DNA from: Tritrichomonas foetus
Taxonomy: Eukaryota > Parabasalia > Tritrichomonadida > Tritrichomonadidae
NCBI GenBank assembly: GCA_001839685.1
Contig: MLAK01001404.1
Location: 62,001-126,000, forward strand
DNA: 64,000 nucleotides
Direction: 5' to 3'
In this document: positions 39,277-50,842 of the stretch, one piece after another
Layout of the letters: every line of letters begins with the position of its first letter
Position numbering within the stretch: position 1 is the first letter of the stretch
The notes under the pieces: model-generated
The model's database searches: none
Seen by the model: only the letters and a program-made list of their open reading frames with translations
Told to the model about the DNA's origin: nothing
Translations under genes and position numbers: made by a program

Positions 39277-39699
39277 AAGTCAACATTTCTTTGTATATTT
39301 GCTTCTATTTCATTTATTCAATCATTTTTTCTTTAATTTTTTCCTTTTTTTATGAAATGATAATTCATCGATTTATAAATTTAAAAAATGGTTACTTTCA
39401 ATGCATATAGCTACAATTCTACTCTCTATCATAGAGTCTATGCAATATAAATATAAGTGCTGTAAGTATTTAAAAATATAATTAAGAATTTAAATAAATA
39501 GAAAGTTTACAGATATATGATGAAAAGATTAACAATTATTTGGATTTATTAATGTAATTAGTTTATTTCAACCCTGAGTTTTATTAGTCAAAGAAAACGA
39601 AGAAAGAAAAATAAATATTTTTTTGTTGAAGTGTTTATGTATGCAGTAATTGCTATGTAATATATACAAACAGTCCCATTGTAATACATATATATTGAT
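39277..39699. other. Intergenic, convergent
   Basis: An AT-rich spacer between the 3' ends of eL20 and RTCB. Nothing is recognised. Confidence 0.45.
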
Positions 39700-41196
39700 T
39701 TATCCTTTAATGACACCGATTGGCAAAAGGCGAGCAACTTTCTTTGATGCTCCAACTGTTTGGCATGCCTCAACGACCAATTCTACATCCTTGTAAGCTT
39801 CTGGTGCCTCCTCGATTAAGGATGTCTTTGTGGCTGCTCTGAATTCAATTCCCTTTGTATTAAGATCACTCTTAATAGCTTCTTCATTGAGACTTCTTAA
39901 TGCCTTTTGGCGTGAAAGCATTCTTCCAGCACCATGGCAAGTTGAACCAAATGCCAAATCCATTGACTCCTTTGTTCCAGCAAGGATATATGAAGCTGTA
40001 CCAAGTGAACCACCAATGAGAACTGGTTGACCGACTTCACGATATTTCTCTGGGATTTCTGGTCTTCCTGGTCCAAAAGCACGTGTAGCACCCTTTCTAT
40101 GAACAATAAATTCACGTTCAACTCCATCAACGACATGTTTTTCAATTTTTGCAATGTTGTGTGCAACATCATAAATCAAATTCATTTCAAGATCATCACG
40201 TTGGAAAACATCACTGAAAGCTTTACGTACGAAGTGAGTGATGATTTGTCTATTGCACCAAGCGAAGTTAGCTGCAGCACCCATTGAATGAAGNTAATTT
40301 TGACCAAGTTCACTGTTGAAGGCTGGTGAGTTGAGTTGATTATCGAATAACTTTTCATTCTTATTTTTATTCATTTGTTTCATAATATCATCTGCAACTT
40401 GGTATCCTAAGCCTCTTGATCCAGTATGAATCATAACAACAATTTGTCCCTTTTTAACACCCATGACATCTGCAATCTTTTGATCGAAAATATCATCAAC
40501 AACTTGGATTTCAACATAATGATTTCCTGCTCCAAGTGTTCCAAGTTGATCAAGGCCACGCTCTTTAGCACGTTCAGAGATGAGTGATTGATCTGCATAA
40601 GTTATTCGTCCATTTTCTTCACAATTATTAATATCGTCTTCAGTAGCATAGCCATTCTTAAGAGCCCAATGAGCCCCGTTTGTTAAAATATTTGTAAGGT
40701 CATCCATTGTGATGAATTTCTTGCGTTTTCCACCAACACCGACTGGAACATTTTTATATAATGCATTAACAAGCTCCTTCTTAACTGGTTCAACATCTTC
40801 AAGTGTTAAATTTGTTGTTACGCAACGGACTCCACAATTAATATCATAGCCGACACCACCTGGTGAAATGATTGCTGCTGGATCAGATGTGTCAAAGGCT
40901 GCAACACCGCCGATTGAAAATCCATAACCACTATGCATGTCTGGCATTGCAAATGATCCTTTTGTGACTCCATCCAAAGTTGCGACAAATGCGATTTGTA
41001 AAATTGATGGAAGTCCTTTATTTCTGTTTTCCATCCATTCACTCAATTCCTGGAAACTTGCTTCTGCCATTTCTGGTGTTGCAAAAAATCTTCCTGGAAC
41101 TTTCATATTTGGAACGAATCCAATTGGAATTTCATAAACGCATGGTTCAATCAATTTGATCATACTTGGGTCAATAACCAAAGATTTACGATCCAT
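39700..41196 (-). CDS. RTCB: RTCB RNA ligase (HSPC117)
   Basis: RTCB joins 2',3'-cyclic phosphate and 5'-OH RNA ends with GTP and Mn2+, and ligates tRNA halves after intron removal. The 498-residue protein matches family length. It shows DINCGVR with the metal-binding Cys at 121, GAGNHYVEIQ and HTGSRGLGYQ with metal-binding histidines, and GSTCHGAGR with the guanylated His at 421. An unresolved base at 40294 makes one codon ambiguous (TAN); the flanking context GQN-x-LHSMG implies Tyr. If that base were a purine it would be a stop, so it should be resequenced. No archease partner is in the window. Confidence 0.95.
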   Translation of the reverse strand: MDRKSLVIDPSMIKLIEPCVYEIPIGFVPNMKVPGRFFATPEMAEASFQELSEWMENRNKGLPSILQIAFVATLDGVTKGSFAMPDMHSGYGFSIGGVAAFDTSDPAAIISPGGVGYDINCGVRCVTTNLTLEDVEPVKKELVNALYKNVPVGVGGKRKKFITMDDLTNILTNGAHWALKNGYATEDDINNCEENGRITYADQSLISERAKERGLDQLGTLGAGNHYVEIQVVDDIFDQKIADVMGVKKGQIVVMIHTGSRGLGYQVADDIMKQMNKNKNEKLFDNQLNSPAFNSELGQNXLHSMGAAANFAWCNRQIITHFVRKAFSDVFQRDDLEMNLIYDVAHNIAKIEKHVVDGVEREFIVHRKGATRAFGPGRPEIPEKYREVGQPVLIGGSLGTASYILAGTKESMDLAFGSTCHGAGRMLSRQKALRSLNEEAIKSDLNTKGIEFRAATKTSLIEEAPEAYKDVELVVEACQTVGASKKVARLLPIGVIKG

Positions 41197-42014
41197 TATA
41201 GTCGAAGCTATTTTAAATTAAAATGAAATGTTTTTCTTTCTGTGGGAAAATTTTCTAAATTTTGGGAATTGAGAAGGGATTGAATTTTTCATCTATCTAA
41301 CCTGAAAAAGTTGATCATAGGTCACTTTTTAAATAGTCAAAAATAAACGTTATTGACAATATTATCATTGAAAACTATGCATTTGAATAGTGATTCAATT
41401 TGATCTCTGCCACATCACCAATAAAGTCTGGTGATAATAGTTAATATGACAACTCATAAAATCTTGATTGGAAAATTTTCATACGATATATTCTATGTTC
41501 CTTTTCGTGTCATATTTTATATGATAATAGACATACACATATATAAATTTGAATCTAAGAATTACATGTGTTTGTTAATTTGGTAGAATTAATATTTTAA
41601 GATAAATTATCCTTTCAGATGTTTTTTCAATTATCTTAAAATTTGTTCAATTTCACCTGATCGAGCTCAATTAAATGTCTCATGTTATTGCAATCTGAGT
41701 ATGATTGATGATTCACTAAAAAAACGATAAGGAAAATCGATAATTTTTTAAATAATAATACCTTTATTATACAAATAACAGTGATAAAATACTGTTAGAG
41801 ATAATAAATATCTTCTTTCATCGAATAATATTCCTTAAATATTGATATTTAATGATGAATTGCCTGGAATCAGAATATTGAGATTCTCACAATTTTTCCT
41901 ATAAAACTAAACCATTTTGTTATTCTGATTATTGATGCTGCAGCATATGTATGAAGTAAAATTTTATAGGAATTTTAACTCATTACTTGTTTTCAAAGTG
42001 TGAATGGAGGTTTG
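41197..42014. other. Intergenic, RTCB upstream region
   Basis: About 800 AT-rich bases between the RTCB start and the 3' end of the decayed gene. Nothing is recognised. Confidence 0.4.
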
Positions 42015-42735
42015 TTAGACTAAATGAATCATTATTACAGACTTGAATACATGAGTTATTAAATCAGGAATAACTGGAATTAAAGTTTGCAAAAGAGTTT
42101 CGATTCTAATTGTAAGAGATTCGCATAGGTTAAATATGGTTGTTTCAATCATGAGTCAGTTTCATGATTGGATAATTAATTCATTATTATTTCCTGATGT
42201 AATAAATTGTACAAGTAATAAGAATATATTCGTCTTTTTCAATAATGTTGAAGTGGTTATTAATAGTTGAATTATTGTTACAAACATGCAAATTTCAATT
42301 TGGCATTTATGTAACAATGCACTACATAAAATAATACTTTTGTCAGTCATTATAATATTCATTTCAGTGAAATCTGTTTAAATCATTTCTATAGTTTGTG
42401 CCAGCATTAATGAAATAAATTGTGGAATAGTATTAACCAATTTTGATATGCAATCTATTGATACAACTTCAAGAGTATTTAGTGAAATTGTATTTGGGAT
42501 TTTTCTTAGAAATATAGATACAGCGAGAAATGCATTTCCTGGAGTTTCAACATCAGATCAACTCATTAATGGAAGAAACATTTCATTAATGATTTGTTAA
42601 CATTGAGGTTCACAATTTTGGATTTTCATTAAAGTTGTGGCAATAAAAATACAACCTTTTGCACAAGCATGGGTTCCATCATCACAAATGTGATCTTTGA
42701 ATTTAATTAAAATAGAAAAATCGCTTTTATTTCAT
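42015..42735 (-). pseudogene. Decayed helical-repeat gene (single frame, five stops)
   Basis: One minus-strand frame, read without any frameshift from about 42735 to 42015, gives natural-looking protein for some 240 codons interrupted by five in-frame stops (TAA, TGA, TAA, TGA, TGA). Segments include DHICDDGTHACAKGCIFIAT, DVETPGNAFLAVSIFLRKIP and ETLLQTLIPVIPDLITHVFK. The amphipathic helices suggest a HEAT or ARM solenoid such as an importin-like protein; the identity is unknown. Stops without frameshifts suggest decay mainly by substitution. The beginning and end of the ancestral gene are not resolved. Confidence 0.6.
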
Positions 42736-43376
42736 TGTAATTTTATTTATTTTATTGCTATTTCCTTTCAAGCAAAATAATATTTAATTGGTTTTTAGAA
42801 ACTTAATTAATTAACAAAATTTGTATATTGCAGCATTAAATGCATATTAGTGCTTCTTTTTGTGTAAGAAATCAGTTGATGATATTTGCACAATATCAAA
42901 GTTAGAGAGGTTCAGTTTGTATTGTTCCAATGCGATGAAAAACATGATTTTATTCCTCAAAAACGTCTAAAATCATCACAACATGATATTATTCCTAAAT
43001 AAATATCATGTTTACTTCTCGACAAACAGGACATTTCTAGAATAAATATGTAGGGGAAAGATTAGTTATATGAATTTAATGAAAAAAAATATTTTGGTAA
43101 TTGGAAAAGCAATAGTTCCATTTAAATGAAGGTAGATTCAATTGGATTTTCAGTTGTATTGAAAGTGATTCAATTTTTGAGAATGTTTCAATAGATTAAA
43201 ATTGTCAAAACTATTGAAATTCAAATTTTTCAGTAAAAATGACAAGCCAGCTTTTTATTTCCTTTATCGTTATTCTCGATCTCTCCACTTTTTCTGAATG
43301 CACTTACTCCATAAAATCTCTTAGAAATAGTTTATCAATACCTTCTCAAATTTTTCATAAAAGAGATTTCTTCACA
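42736..43376. other. Upstream region of the BEACH gene
   Basis: About 640 bases, mostly AT-rich, up to the preferred BEACH ATG. It includes an alternative ATG at 43239 whose 46-residue extension is hydrophobic. Confidence 0.45.
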
Positions 43377-46300
43377 ATGAATCAATCACATGAGCTTATT
43401 ATTGGGGTGCTTAAATCAGGGTCTACTGTTGGAAACAAACCACATCATATCGAAGCGAAAGTCGACAAATTATTGCACGAGTTATCTTTTCCGCAGCTCT
43501 CGAAATCTCAATTATCGCATATCAAAAGTGATATTAAAAAAGGCAAACCTTTAAGCGACGTACTTCGTTCATACGAATTCGATTTCACCTTCCTCCCAAG
43601 CTTGCTCGAAGCCATTGCAGAAGTGAAATCGCCGACAAATGATATTATCGAATTTTTAAGTATTGTTTCTCTGTACAATTATGTTGCATTCAAAAGCCAG
43701 AAAAATTATTGGACCGATGTTTCCAAAATCCGGCCTCTCCTGAAAACGTTACTCCTATCATGTCGATCATCACAAAGCAGTTTAGCTATTCAGTGTATAA
43801 TAGATATATTTGAGTCATTTATTTCTATCAATTATGAAAATAAAATAATGGAGTCTATTTATCCACTTATTCCAATTTTTCTGGATTTCGCAAACAAATA
43901 TTCTTGTCCAGAATTAACTATTAAAATTATAAAGTACATAAATTCATCACTTAAATACGATTTGGACCCACAGTTTTTCCAATTTATTAAATCACTTGGA
44001 GAAATTGTTGAAAAACGAAACAATTTTTTTGACAAGTATTTATACGACTTGTTGAGACTCTTAACACCTTTGATAACCCAAATGCAACCGGATTTAATGT
44101 ATCTTTTATCGAATGTAAAGCCAATTTATGAAGATGCCGCCAATTTTTTGATTAATTCGTTAACAGAAGCCCTTTCTATAAAAATTTTAGAGAGTGATAT
44201 TATTTCAATGCCTGATTCTTCAAATTTAGAAGCAATTAAAGTTGATATTCCATTAATTACGAACTTATCATACGGGTTTTCTCGTACGGAAACATTTAAA
44301 AATGGCTTTGATCCATCAAAAAATTTAAATTTTCCTTCAATCGTTGAATTCAATTCTTTTCTATCAGAAAAAACACTGACTAGTCTCAATATGATCACAA
44401 AAATATTTAAAAACAATTCTATAATTATTACAAATCATTTGTTAAATCCAAATAATTCTGTAAATGCTAGTAATTCACCGAATAACTCCCCAAATAAATC
44501 ATCAAATAGTCCACCTAATAATTCGAACTTTTTTGAGGATTTTGCTTTATCACTTTTCAAGTTATTAGAAACACAAATTGGGACGAATTTTTACTATAAT
44601 ATTTATGCAACTATTTTATATTTATCCAACGAAATTTTATGCTTATCAAGTGATCAATTTACAATTAATACAAAATTAGCCTTGAAGTACTTTCAACTAT
44701 CAATATTTGATCCAAAAATTACAGTGTTTACAGAAAATATCGACTTTTCATTATTGAATACTTTTAGATCAATTTCATTAGATTGTATCTTATCAGATAA
44801 TGGAAAAGCAATAGATAAAATACTATCAAATTATTTAATTGATTATCCTTTACTTTTAGCAGAATGCTTTTACCGTTTCACGAATGATCCTACTGGGCTA
44901 ATTCAAAAAATTGATTCAAATCCACTGATTATTGAAACATTTAGGAAAATAGCACTATCATACCAAACTCTTGAATTCGGAGATTCTTTAAATAAAACGG
45001 CAATCGTAGAAACAAGATATTCTCAATTTACCCTTTTAGCACATTTATTTTCACAAAATGCCCTTTTATCACAGTTTTATACATATAAAATTGATAATGA
45101 ATCTAAATTCATGGAAAATTCATTTTCAGGAACATTTCTTTCTTTTATATTCGAAGAACAAATCAGACCATATGTTTTATCAGCAACCAGGCATTATTTA
45201 ATTATAGAAAATGATAATTTAGGCGAGATTCCACATTTGATTTGTACAATAATAGATATTGTTAATACTCAACTTCCTGGAACTCGTCAAACATGTCTTT
45301 TGAATGATTTAATTATAATGTTGAATGAACTTTTGCTATACAAACGATCGTTAATTCAATCGTTTGTTGGCTTATGCTCAGTTTTATGCTCATCATTAAC
45401 TAAATTAACAAATGATGAACCTTCACGAAATGTTTTTGAAAATGCTACTTCATTTTTTGCAATTATGTCATCATGTTTCAAAATTGGAAATCTTGAGATA
45501 GATGCAATTCTATATTCACTGACTCAATTTAATGATCCACCATTCGTTGATTCTCTATATAAAAAATTAATTCAACTTTTAGCTGGTGAATATTTACCGT
45601 CAATTACACCACATTTTATTGTTCAACAGCCACAAATAATAAAAATTTTTGTTCAATTGATGTTTTCAACTCCTCGTGTCCAAGAAATCCTTCATTTCAT
45701 TCTAGAATTATTGAAATATTCACCAATGAATCTAACTATCTGCGCTAATTGTGATTTGGATATATTTATACTTAATTTCCTCGAAATCGCTAAAAAAGAA
45801 GAGAAATTAAGTGAAGATGTAATACAATTAGTTTTAAATGTACATTCTCTTCTTTCATCAAAACATTCAACGACAAGATCGGTTCTTCGATTCATTTCTT
45901 TATTGGCACCACTTGATTCACATCATGTGACTAAATACCAAAATTTGTTTTTCTCAACTTTTGAATCTATCATAAGAGAATCTTACAAAGTCCCCGAATT
46001 TACATTCCCTTTGATTGGAAATGCATTAATTTTACCCGAAAAAGAATATGAAGGAATAGAAAAAGGATTCACAATTTCATTTTGGCTTAATGCAGAACAA
46101 TCACAGGAATCAAATGATCAATTCTTTACAGTCAATTTTAATAACTCAGTATTGATTTCTTTGAAATTATCGTCACAATGTATGCTCTTAGAACAATCAG
46201 ATAATTATACATTATCATCAGCTAAGCTTTCTGAATCTCTTCCACTCCATACATGGGTTTTTGTCACTCTGAGCTACAAATTCCAACCATATAGAAATGC

Positions 46301-49300
46301 AATTTCACTGAGGATTAACTGTGTAGAAATTGGATCATCAACCATTTCAACATCATCATTTGATTTCTCAAAAATTACTTTAACAATTGGTGATTATTCC
46401 GTAGCTAATCAAGATGCAATTTCATCTCAGATTGCATCATTTGGATTTTCTCCACTTCTTAGTGATGAAGATCAAATGAGTCTTTTCGAACTCGGCGCAA
46501 GACCTACAATCGAGCCCAAAGTCAGATTTTATGAATATGTACCAAAATCAGACTTTCATGTAAAAAATGATACCAGTAGTTTTGTTGATGTTCTTGTTAG
46601 AAATTGTGGTATTAATACAATTTTGCCAATTTTCAAATTAAGAGATTATGCATTTACTGATGGATCAAAATATGAATTTCCATTTGAAAATGGGTTACTT
46701 ATACTCTCATTTTTATTATCTTTCTCTGATACTGCACAATCTAAATTTTTTCAAAGCAATGGTTTCATTATACTATCACAACTAATTCATGATTATTGGC
46801 ATGATACATTTTCAATGAAAATTTATGGATCATTAGTATCATTAATGCAATCATTGTCTAATGTGGATTTGCAAAAACAATTGTTCAATTCAATTTTAAC
46901 ACACTTTCCACTTTTAATGAAATTTGATCCACATATTCATAATAAAATCCTTAGATATTGGTCAAAAACACTATTCCCTTCATTTATTGGAGTATCATCC
47001 GATTTTCTTGAACCAGGGATTATATTATCTGCCTTAAGAAAGTATTACTGGTATAAACCAAGTGAACCAACCATAATTTCAAATAAAAAAGATCGACCAA
47101 GCCTTCAACAAATTGAAAAATATCGAACACATCTCTTCAAGATTTTATTTTTGTTTTATTCCAGTAAATTTACTGAAGAATATTTCAGAGAATTTGTAAG
47201 CCACTGTATTTCATGTACGGAAATTCAGCAGACACTGGAAATGATGGAATTTCTCATAAAAGTTTTATCACAAGGAAGAAGAGTTGTTGATTTTAGATTA
47301 GAAAACAATTTTTTCATTTTCCTTTTACAATTTTTCATTCGGTATCCAGAAGAAAAAATGCAATGCTTAATTATTGATTTAATGATTACCTGTTTCAAAA
47401 GTAAATTAATAACAGGAACATTTTTCACCACACAGCTGACAACATTAATAAAAATGCTTCCTCCATCAGCAAAAACCAAGAAAATGCTTAGCTTTATAAA
47501 AGAAAGATTCAAGGAAACACCAATTTTATTACCAATCATGTGCTATTTAGTAATTTGCTTCATAGACGAGGAAATTGATGAATTTATTAACTCTCTTGTT
47601 CCATCAAGTATTTATGTGAATGGTCCATTTTGGGCTGTTTGGTTACTATTGATTGCAGCAGCTTGTAAACCAGAAAAGTCCAAATTAATCATTACATTTT
47701 TGCTTAAATGTGCACCAGACCAACTTTTGTCAATTTTTGCTCAGGTTGATATCGTTTTTGGTCGATTTAGAACAGAAAAGCGCCAAATCGAACAAATATT
47801 TTTGGAAGTTCTTACAAAAATTAAATTCCAAAGTAATACACGTGCATTAGATTTTCTGGAATTATGTAAACGTATTATTTTCTTCCAAATTAATGAAAAG
47901 GAAACTGCTTTACAGAAACTATTCGAATCTGAAAATTGTAAAAAGCAAAATAACTCGGATTCACCTCAAACACTTGCAAATAATTACCTTTTAATCTTTC
48001 AAAAATTTGATGAAATGTATGATTATACATTCGGTGTTCAACTTGATGCAAATAACATTTGGGCACATAAAAAATTAGCCATATCTTGCTTGAAGGTTTA
48101 TAATTTAATGCAAAATCTTTCATATGCACCATTTGAGCTTGCTCTTTGTTCGTTTCTTCAAGATACTGGTTATGAAAATGTTAATGATTATCTTCAAGAA
48201 GCAAATATTGAAGCAACTGAATCTAATAATGATTGGATTCAATTACTTGTTTATCATACTGAGTTAGCACAAAAGCCACAATTTTATACTGGAAGAACAG
48301 TTGCTTCACCACTTTTGATTCAAAGTAAATATGAATTATTTGAAGCTGAACTTAAACCTAAAGACTATTTCATCTTGGCTAAAGAAATTGCGCATTCATT
48401 TTCTGAATTCTGTTTAGAGGTTGATAATCTTTCCAGATTCCTAAAGAATATTGATATTAATATCTATGCATCATATTCGACAAATGGTATTCAGAAATTC
48501 GAAACTCAAGAAAGAGAAATTTCCGAATTACGTAAAAAACAATGGAATCATTTATGGTCCGCATTGACAATGGAAAGAGCACCATGGTTCACTGCAGATT
48601 CACTTGATAATGGATGGAAACGAGATTTATCCACTTGCTTTGCATGGGTTCCTTTAAAGATTATCAGAAATTCGCAAATTGATATGATCGAAGTGATTTT
48701 TGATGCTCATCGTGAAAAGAAACTTCTTGAACTCGAATGCCATTTTATAACACCAAAGAAAAGATCTGAAGCTGTTCTTTCTTTCTCAGAAGATACTGCT
48801 TTTCTTAATATTTCTGATGACGTCTTTTTCGTCTTCAGACTTTCTTGGCTTCGTTATTTATTCTTACGTGGTAATAAATCTGTTCAATTAATTACTGATT
48901 TAGGATTATCAATTCTTCTTGAATTTGAAGACCGAAATTTACTTGTTCACTATTTAACGAATCAAAAATCTGTATTTTGTGAAATTTTCGAAGACAAACC
49001 AATAAAAGAATTATTTTTTTCACTTCCATATCAAAAACGATGGATACAATCGGAAATCTCAAATTATGAATATATTATGTTTCTTAATTTATTAAGTGGA
49101 AGGTCATTTAATGACTTAGATAACTATCCCGTTTTCCCATGGGTTATGACAAATTATAAAGATGAATACCAATGTGAAAATCTAAGAGACTTTTCATGTT
49201 ATATTGATGGAAGTACCAACAAAAATGGTGACGCTAATGAAAAGAAAAACCCATTTCCAATCTCAAAAGAAAATGTTCTTCAGTATTTAAGAAATATTGA

Positions 49301-50705
49301 ACCATATTCAACTGTCATTAAACAAGAAGATTTGAATTCCCAAATAGTTTCATTGAATTCAATCGACGAATATTATCAGAATGCTAAAAATAGTAAAGAA
49401 GCAAATGAGTTAATTCCGGAGTTTTATTCAATGCCTGAGCTATTTCATGATATCTCACTTCCTCCTTGGCTCAAACACAAAAATTCTCCGGTTGATTTTG
49501 TATATAATCATCGAAAAATTTTGGAATGTTCTCGGGTTAGCTCAACAATTCATGAATGGTTCAATTTAGTGTTTGGTGAAACATTATTTACTGAACCACA
49601 CCCACCAAAATTAATACAAAATCGGACCTCTGCATTTTCTGACACTTTCCAATTCACTACTGATCAAAATTCTGAAATCAAGATGCTCAACATAAATGAA
49701 ATTGATAACAAAACACTTATGATAAATATATTATTCAATGATTATTATTCAATTAATTATAGAGTTTCAAATGCGATCAGCAGACGCAGAAACACATTTT
49801 CTTTCGCTCAAAGTCGCATACAACAGGCTGAAAAGCAAGAAAATCACGCATTGGATGGAAACTCTCCTATGCAGTTGAAATTATCAGCTTCACAAACTTT
49901 CCCATCTCTTCCATTTTGTTCTATACCTGGTGATAAACTATTATATCCTATATCGAAGTTTGATCTTGCACTTCCGCTTCCAAATGGTGCATTCTTGGTC
50001 GCTAAAAGTCTTTCTCCTTATGCTGCAATTCTAAAACCAAAAACAGTGCAACTTGAAACCCAACTTAGCTCGATTTCTTGTCTTGCTGTTGATGGAAGAT
50101 GGATTGTGATTGGCGGTGATTCATCCATATCTTTAATGTTTGATGAAAAACCATTCTGCTCAATTCAACTATATAGAGATTCTATTATAGCTGCTGCAAT
50201 TTCATCTTCATTTAATATAGCAGTAGGCGGTACTAAAGATGGATATTTAATTGTTTGTTCAACATTATATGGCGCAATGATACGTTTAATTGATCTAAAA
50301 AAGATGATCCCTATAAAAATTCTTGTTACTCCATGTTGGGGGTTCATAGTTGCTTATTGTCAGGAAATTGTGCTTGGTTCCATGAAATACTATTTGATGG
50401 TATATACATCAAACGGTGAAATTGTGAACAAAGTTTCTCTTAAATCCGAAATTGAAGCATGGCATTGTTGGAGATCAGAAAAAGGGTTTGATTATCTAAT
50501 CCTTGCTTCAAATAACGGAAAGGTTTATTATTGTGAAGTAGTTGACTTGAAGTTATTAGAATTATATGAAATTGAAGATTTTAAACCTGGTGATTCTATT
50601 GAATCTGTAAATTATTCGGAAAAAATGTGTGCAGCTATTATTGCTGTGAATTATGCAAGTAAGAATACCGGAAAGGTTTTTTTAAAGCCACTTATTGTTA
50701 GTTAA
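43377..50705 (+). CDS. Giant BEACH-domain protein with shortened BEACH core
   Basis: BEACH proteins (LYST, neurobeachin, LvsA) act in vesicle fusion and sorting. The 2442-residue product is a long helical solenoid with a ConA-like (LamG-type) beta domain at about 895-1020 (KGFTISFWLNAEQSQESN, LHTWVFVTLSYKF). A PH-BEACH region (FFVFRLSWLRYLF) follows, then the BEACH domain from about 1885 (EISNYEYIMFLNLLSGRSFN, YPVFPWVMTNY) to about 2065 (LIPEFYSMPELFHDISLPPW, VSSTIHEWFNLVFGE). A WD40-like tail ends it. The conserved HYGTHYSS block is missing and the PFT segment is degenerate, so the BEACH core is about 100 residues short. An Asn/Ser/Pro run is at about 360-385. ATG 43377 is preferred over 43239, whose extension resembles a signal peptide and does not suit a cytosolic protein. 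Confidence 0.9.
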   Translation: MNQSHELIIGVLKSGSTVGNKPHHIEAKVDKLLHELSFPQLSKSQLSHIKSDIKKGKPLSDVLRSYEFDFTFLPSLLEAIAEVKSPTNDIIEFLSIVSLYNYVAFKSQKNYWTDVSKIRPLLKTLLLSCRSSQSSLAIQCIIDIFESFISINYENKIMESIYPLIPIFLDFANKYSCPELTIKIIKYINSSLKYDLDPQFFQFIKSLGEIVEKRNNFFDKYLYDLLRLLTPLITQMQPDLMYLLSNVKPIYEDAANFLINSLTEALSIKILESDIISMPDSSNLEAIKVDIPLITNLSYGFSRTETFKNGFDPSKNLNFPSIVEFNSFLSEKTLTSLNMITKIFKNNSIIITNHLLNPNNSVNASNSPNNSPNKSSNSPPNNSNFFEDFALSLFKLLETQIGTNFYYNIYATILYLSNEILCLSSDQFTINTKLALKYFQLSIFDPKITVFTENIDFSLLNTFRSISLDCILSDNGKAIDKILSNYLIDYPLLLAECFYRFTNDPTGLIQKIDSNPLIIETFRKIALSYQTLEFGDSLNKTAIVETRYSQFTLLAHLFSQNALLSQFYTYKIDNESKFMENSFSGTFLSFIFEEQIRPYVLSATRHYLIIENDNLGEIPHLICTIIDIVNTQLPGTRQTCLLNDLIIMLNELLLYKRSLIQSFVGLCSVLCSSLTKLTNDEPSRNVFENATSFFAIMSSCFKIGNLEIDAILYSLTQFNDPPFVDSLYKKLIQLLAGEYLPSITPHFIVQQPQIIKIFVQLMFSTPRVQEILHFILELLKYSPMNLTICANCDLDIFILNFLEIAKKEEKLSEDVIQLVLNVHSLLSSKHSTTRSVLRFISLLAPLDSHHVTKYQNLFFSTFESIIRESYKVPEFTFPLIGNALILPEKEYEGIEKGFTISFWLNAEQSQESNDQFFTVNFNNSVLISLKLSSQCMLLEQSDNYTLSSAKLSESLPLHTWVFVTLSYKFQPYRNAISLRINCVEIGSSTISTSSFDFSKITLTIGDYSVANQDAISSQIASFGFSPLLSDEDQMSLFELGARPTIEPKVRFYEYVPKSDFHVKNDTSSFVDVLVRNCGINTILPIFKLRDYAFTDGSKYEFPFENGLLILSFLLSFSDTAQSKFFQSNGFIILSQLIHDYWHDTFSMKIYGSLVSLMQSLSNVDLQKQLFNSILTHFPLLMKFDPHIHNKILRYWSKTLFPSFIGVSSDFLEPGIILSALRKYYWYKPSEPTIISNKKDRPSLQQIEKYRTHLFKILFLFYSSKFTEEYFREFVSHCISCTEIQQTLEMMEFLIKVLSQGRRVVDFRLENNFFIFLLQFFIRYPEEKMQCLIIDLMITCFKSKLITGTFFTTQLTTLIKMLPPSAKTKKMLSFIKERFKETPILLPIMCYLVICFIDEEIDEFINSLVPSSIYVNGPFWAVWLLLIAAACKPEKSKLIITFLLKCAPDQLLSIFAQVDIVFGRFRTEKRQIEQIFLEVLTKIKFQSNTRALDFLELCKRIIFFQINEKETALQKLFESENCKKQNNSDSPQTLANNYLLIFQKFDEMYDYTFGVQLDANNIWAHKKLAISCLKVYNLMQNLSYAPFELALCSFLQDTGYENVNDYLQEANIEATESNNDWIQLLVYHTELAQKPQFYTGRTVASPLLIQSKYELFEAELKPKDYFILAKEIAHSFSEFCLEVDNLSRFLKNIDINIYASYSTNGIQKFETQEREISELRKKQWNHLWSALTMERAPWFTADSLDNGWKRDLSTCFAWVPLKIIRNSQIDMIEVIFDAHREKKLLELECHFITPKKRSEAVLSFSEDTAFLNISDDVFFVFRLSWLRYLFLRGNKSVQLITDLGLSILLEFEDRNLLVHYLTNQKSVFCEIFEDKPIKELFFSLPYQKRWIQSEISNYEYIMFLNLLSGRSFNDLDNYPVFPWVMTNYKDEYQCENLRDFSCYIDGSTNKNGDANEKKNPFPISKENVLQYLRNIEPYSTVIKQEDLNSQIVSLNSIDEYYQNAKNSKEANELIPEFYSMPELFHDISLPPWLKHKNSPVDFVYNHRKILECSRVSSTIHEWFNLVFGETLFTEPHPPKLIQNRTSAFSDTFQFTTDQNSEIKMLNINEIDNKTLMINILFNDYYSINYRVSNAISRRRNTFSFAQSRIQQAEKQENHALDGNSPMQLKLSASQTFPSLPFCSIPGDKLLYPISKFDLALPLPNGAFLVAKSLSPYAAILKPKTVQLETQLSSISCLAVDGRWIVIGGDSSISLMFDEKPFCSIQLYRDSIIAAAISSSFNIAVGGTKDGYLIVCSTLYGAMIRLIDLKKMIPIKILVTPCWGFIVAYCQEIVLGSMKYYLMVYTSNGEIVNKVSLKSEIEAWHCWRSEKGFDYLILASNNGKVYYCEVVDLKLLELYEIEDFKPGDSIESVNYSEKMCAAIIAVNYASKNTGKVFLKPLIVS

Positions 50706-50842
50706 TATTAAATAAAATATTATATCGGGAAAAAACAATCTTAAGATTTTCTGATCTTTTTTTTACATCAATCAGCTTCTACCGTTTTTATATGGTCAAA
50801 TTAATAGAAATTCACCTTTGAATTTGGCCATACAAAACCAAG

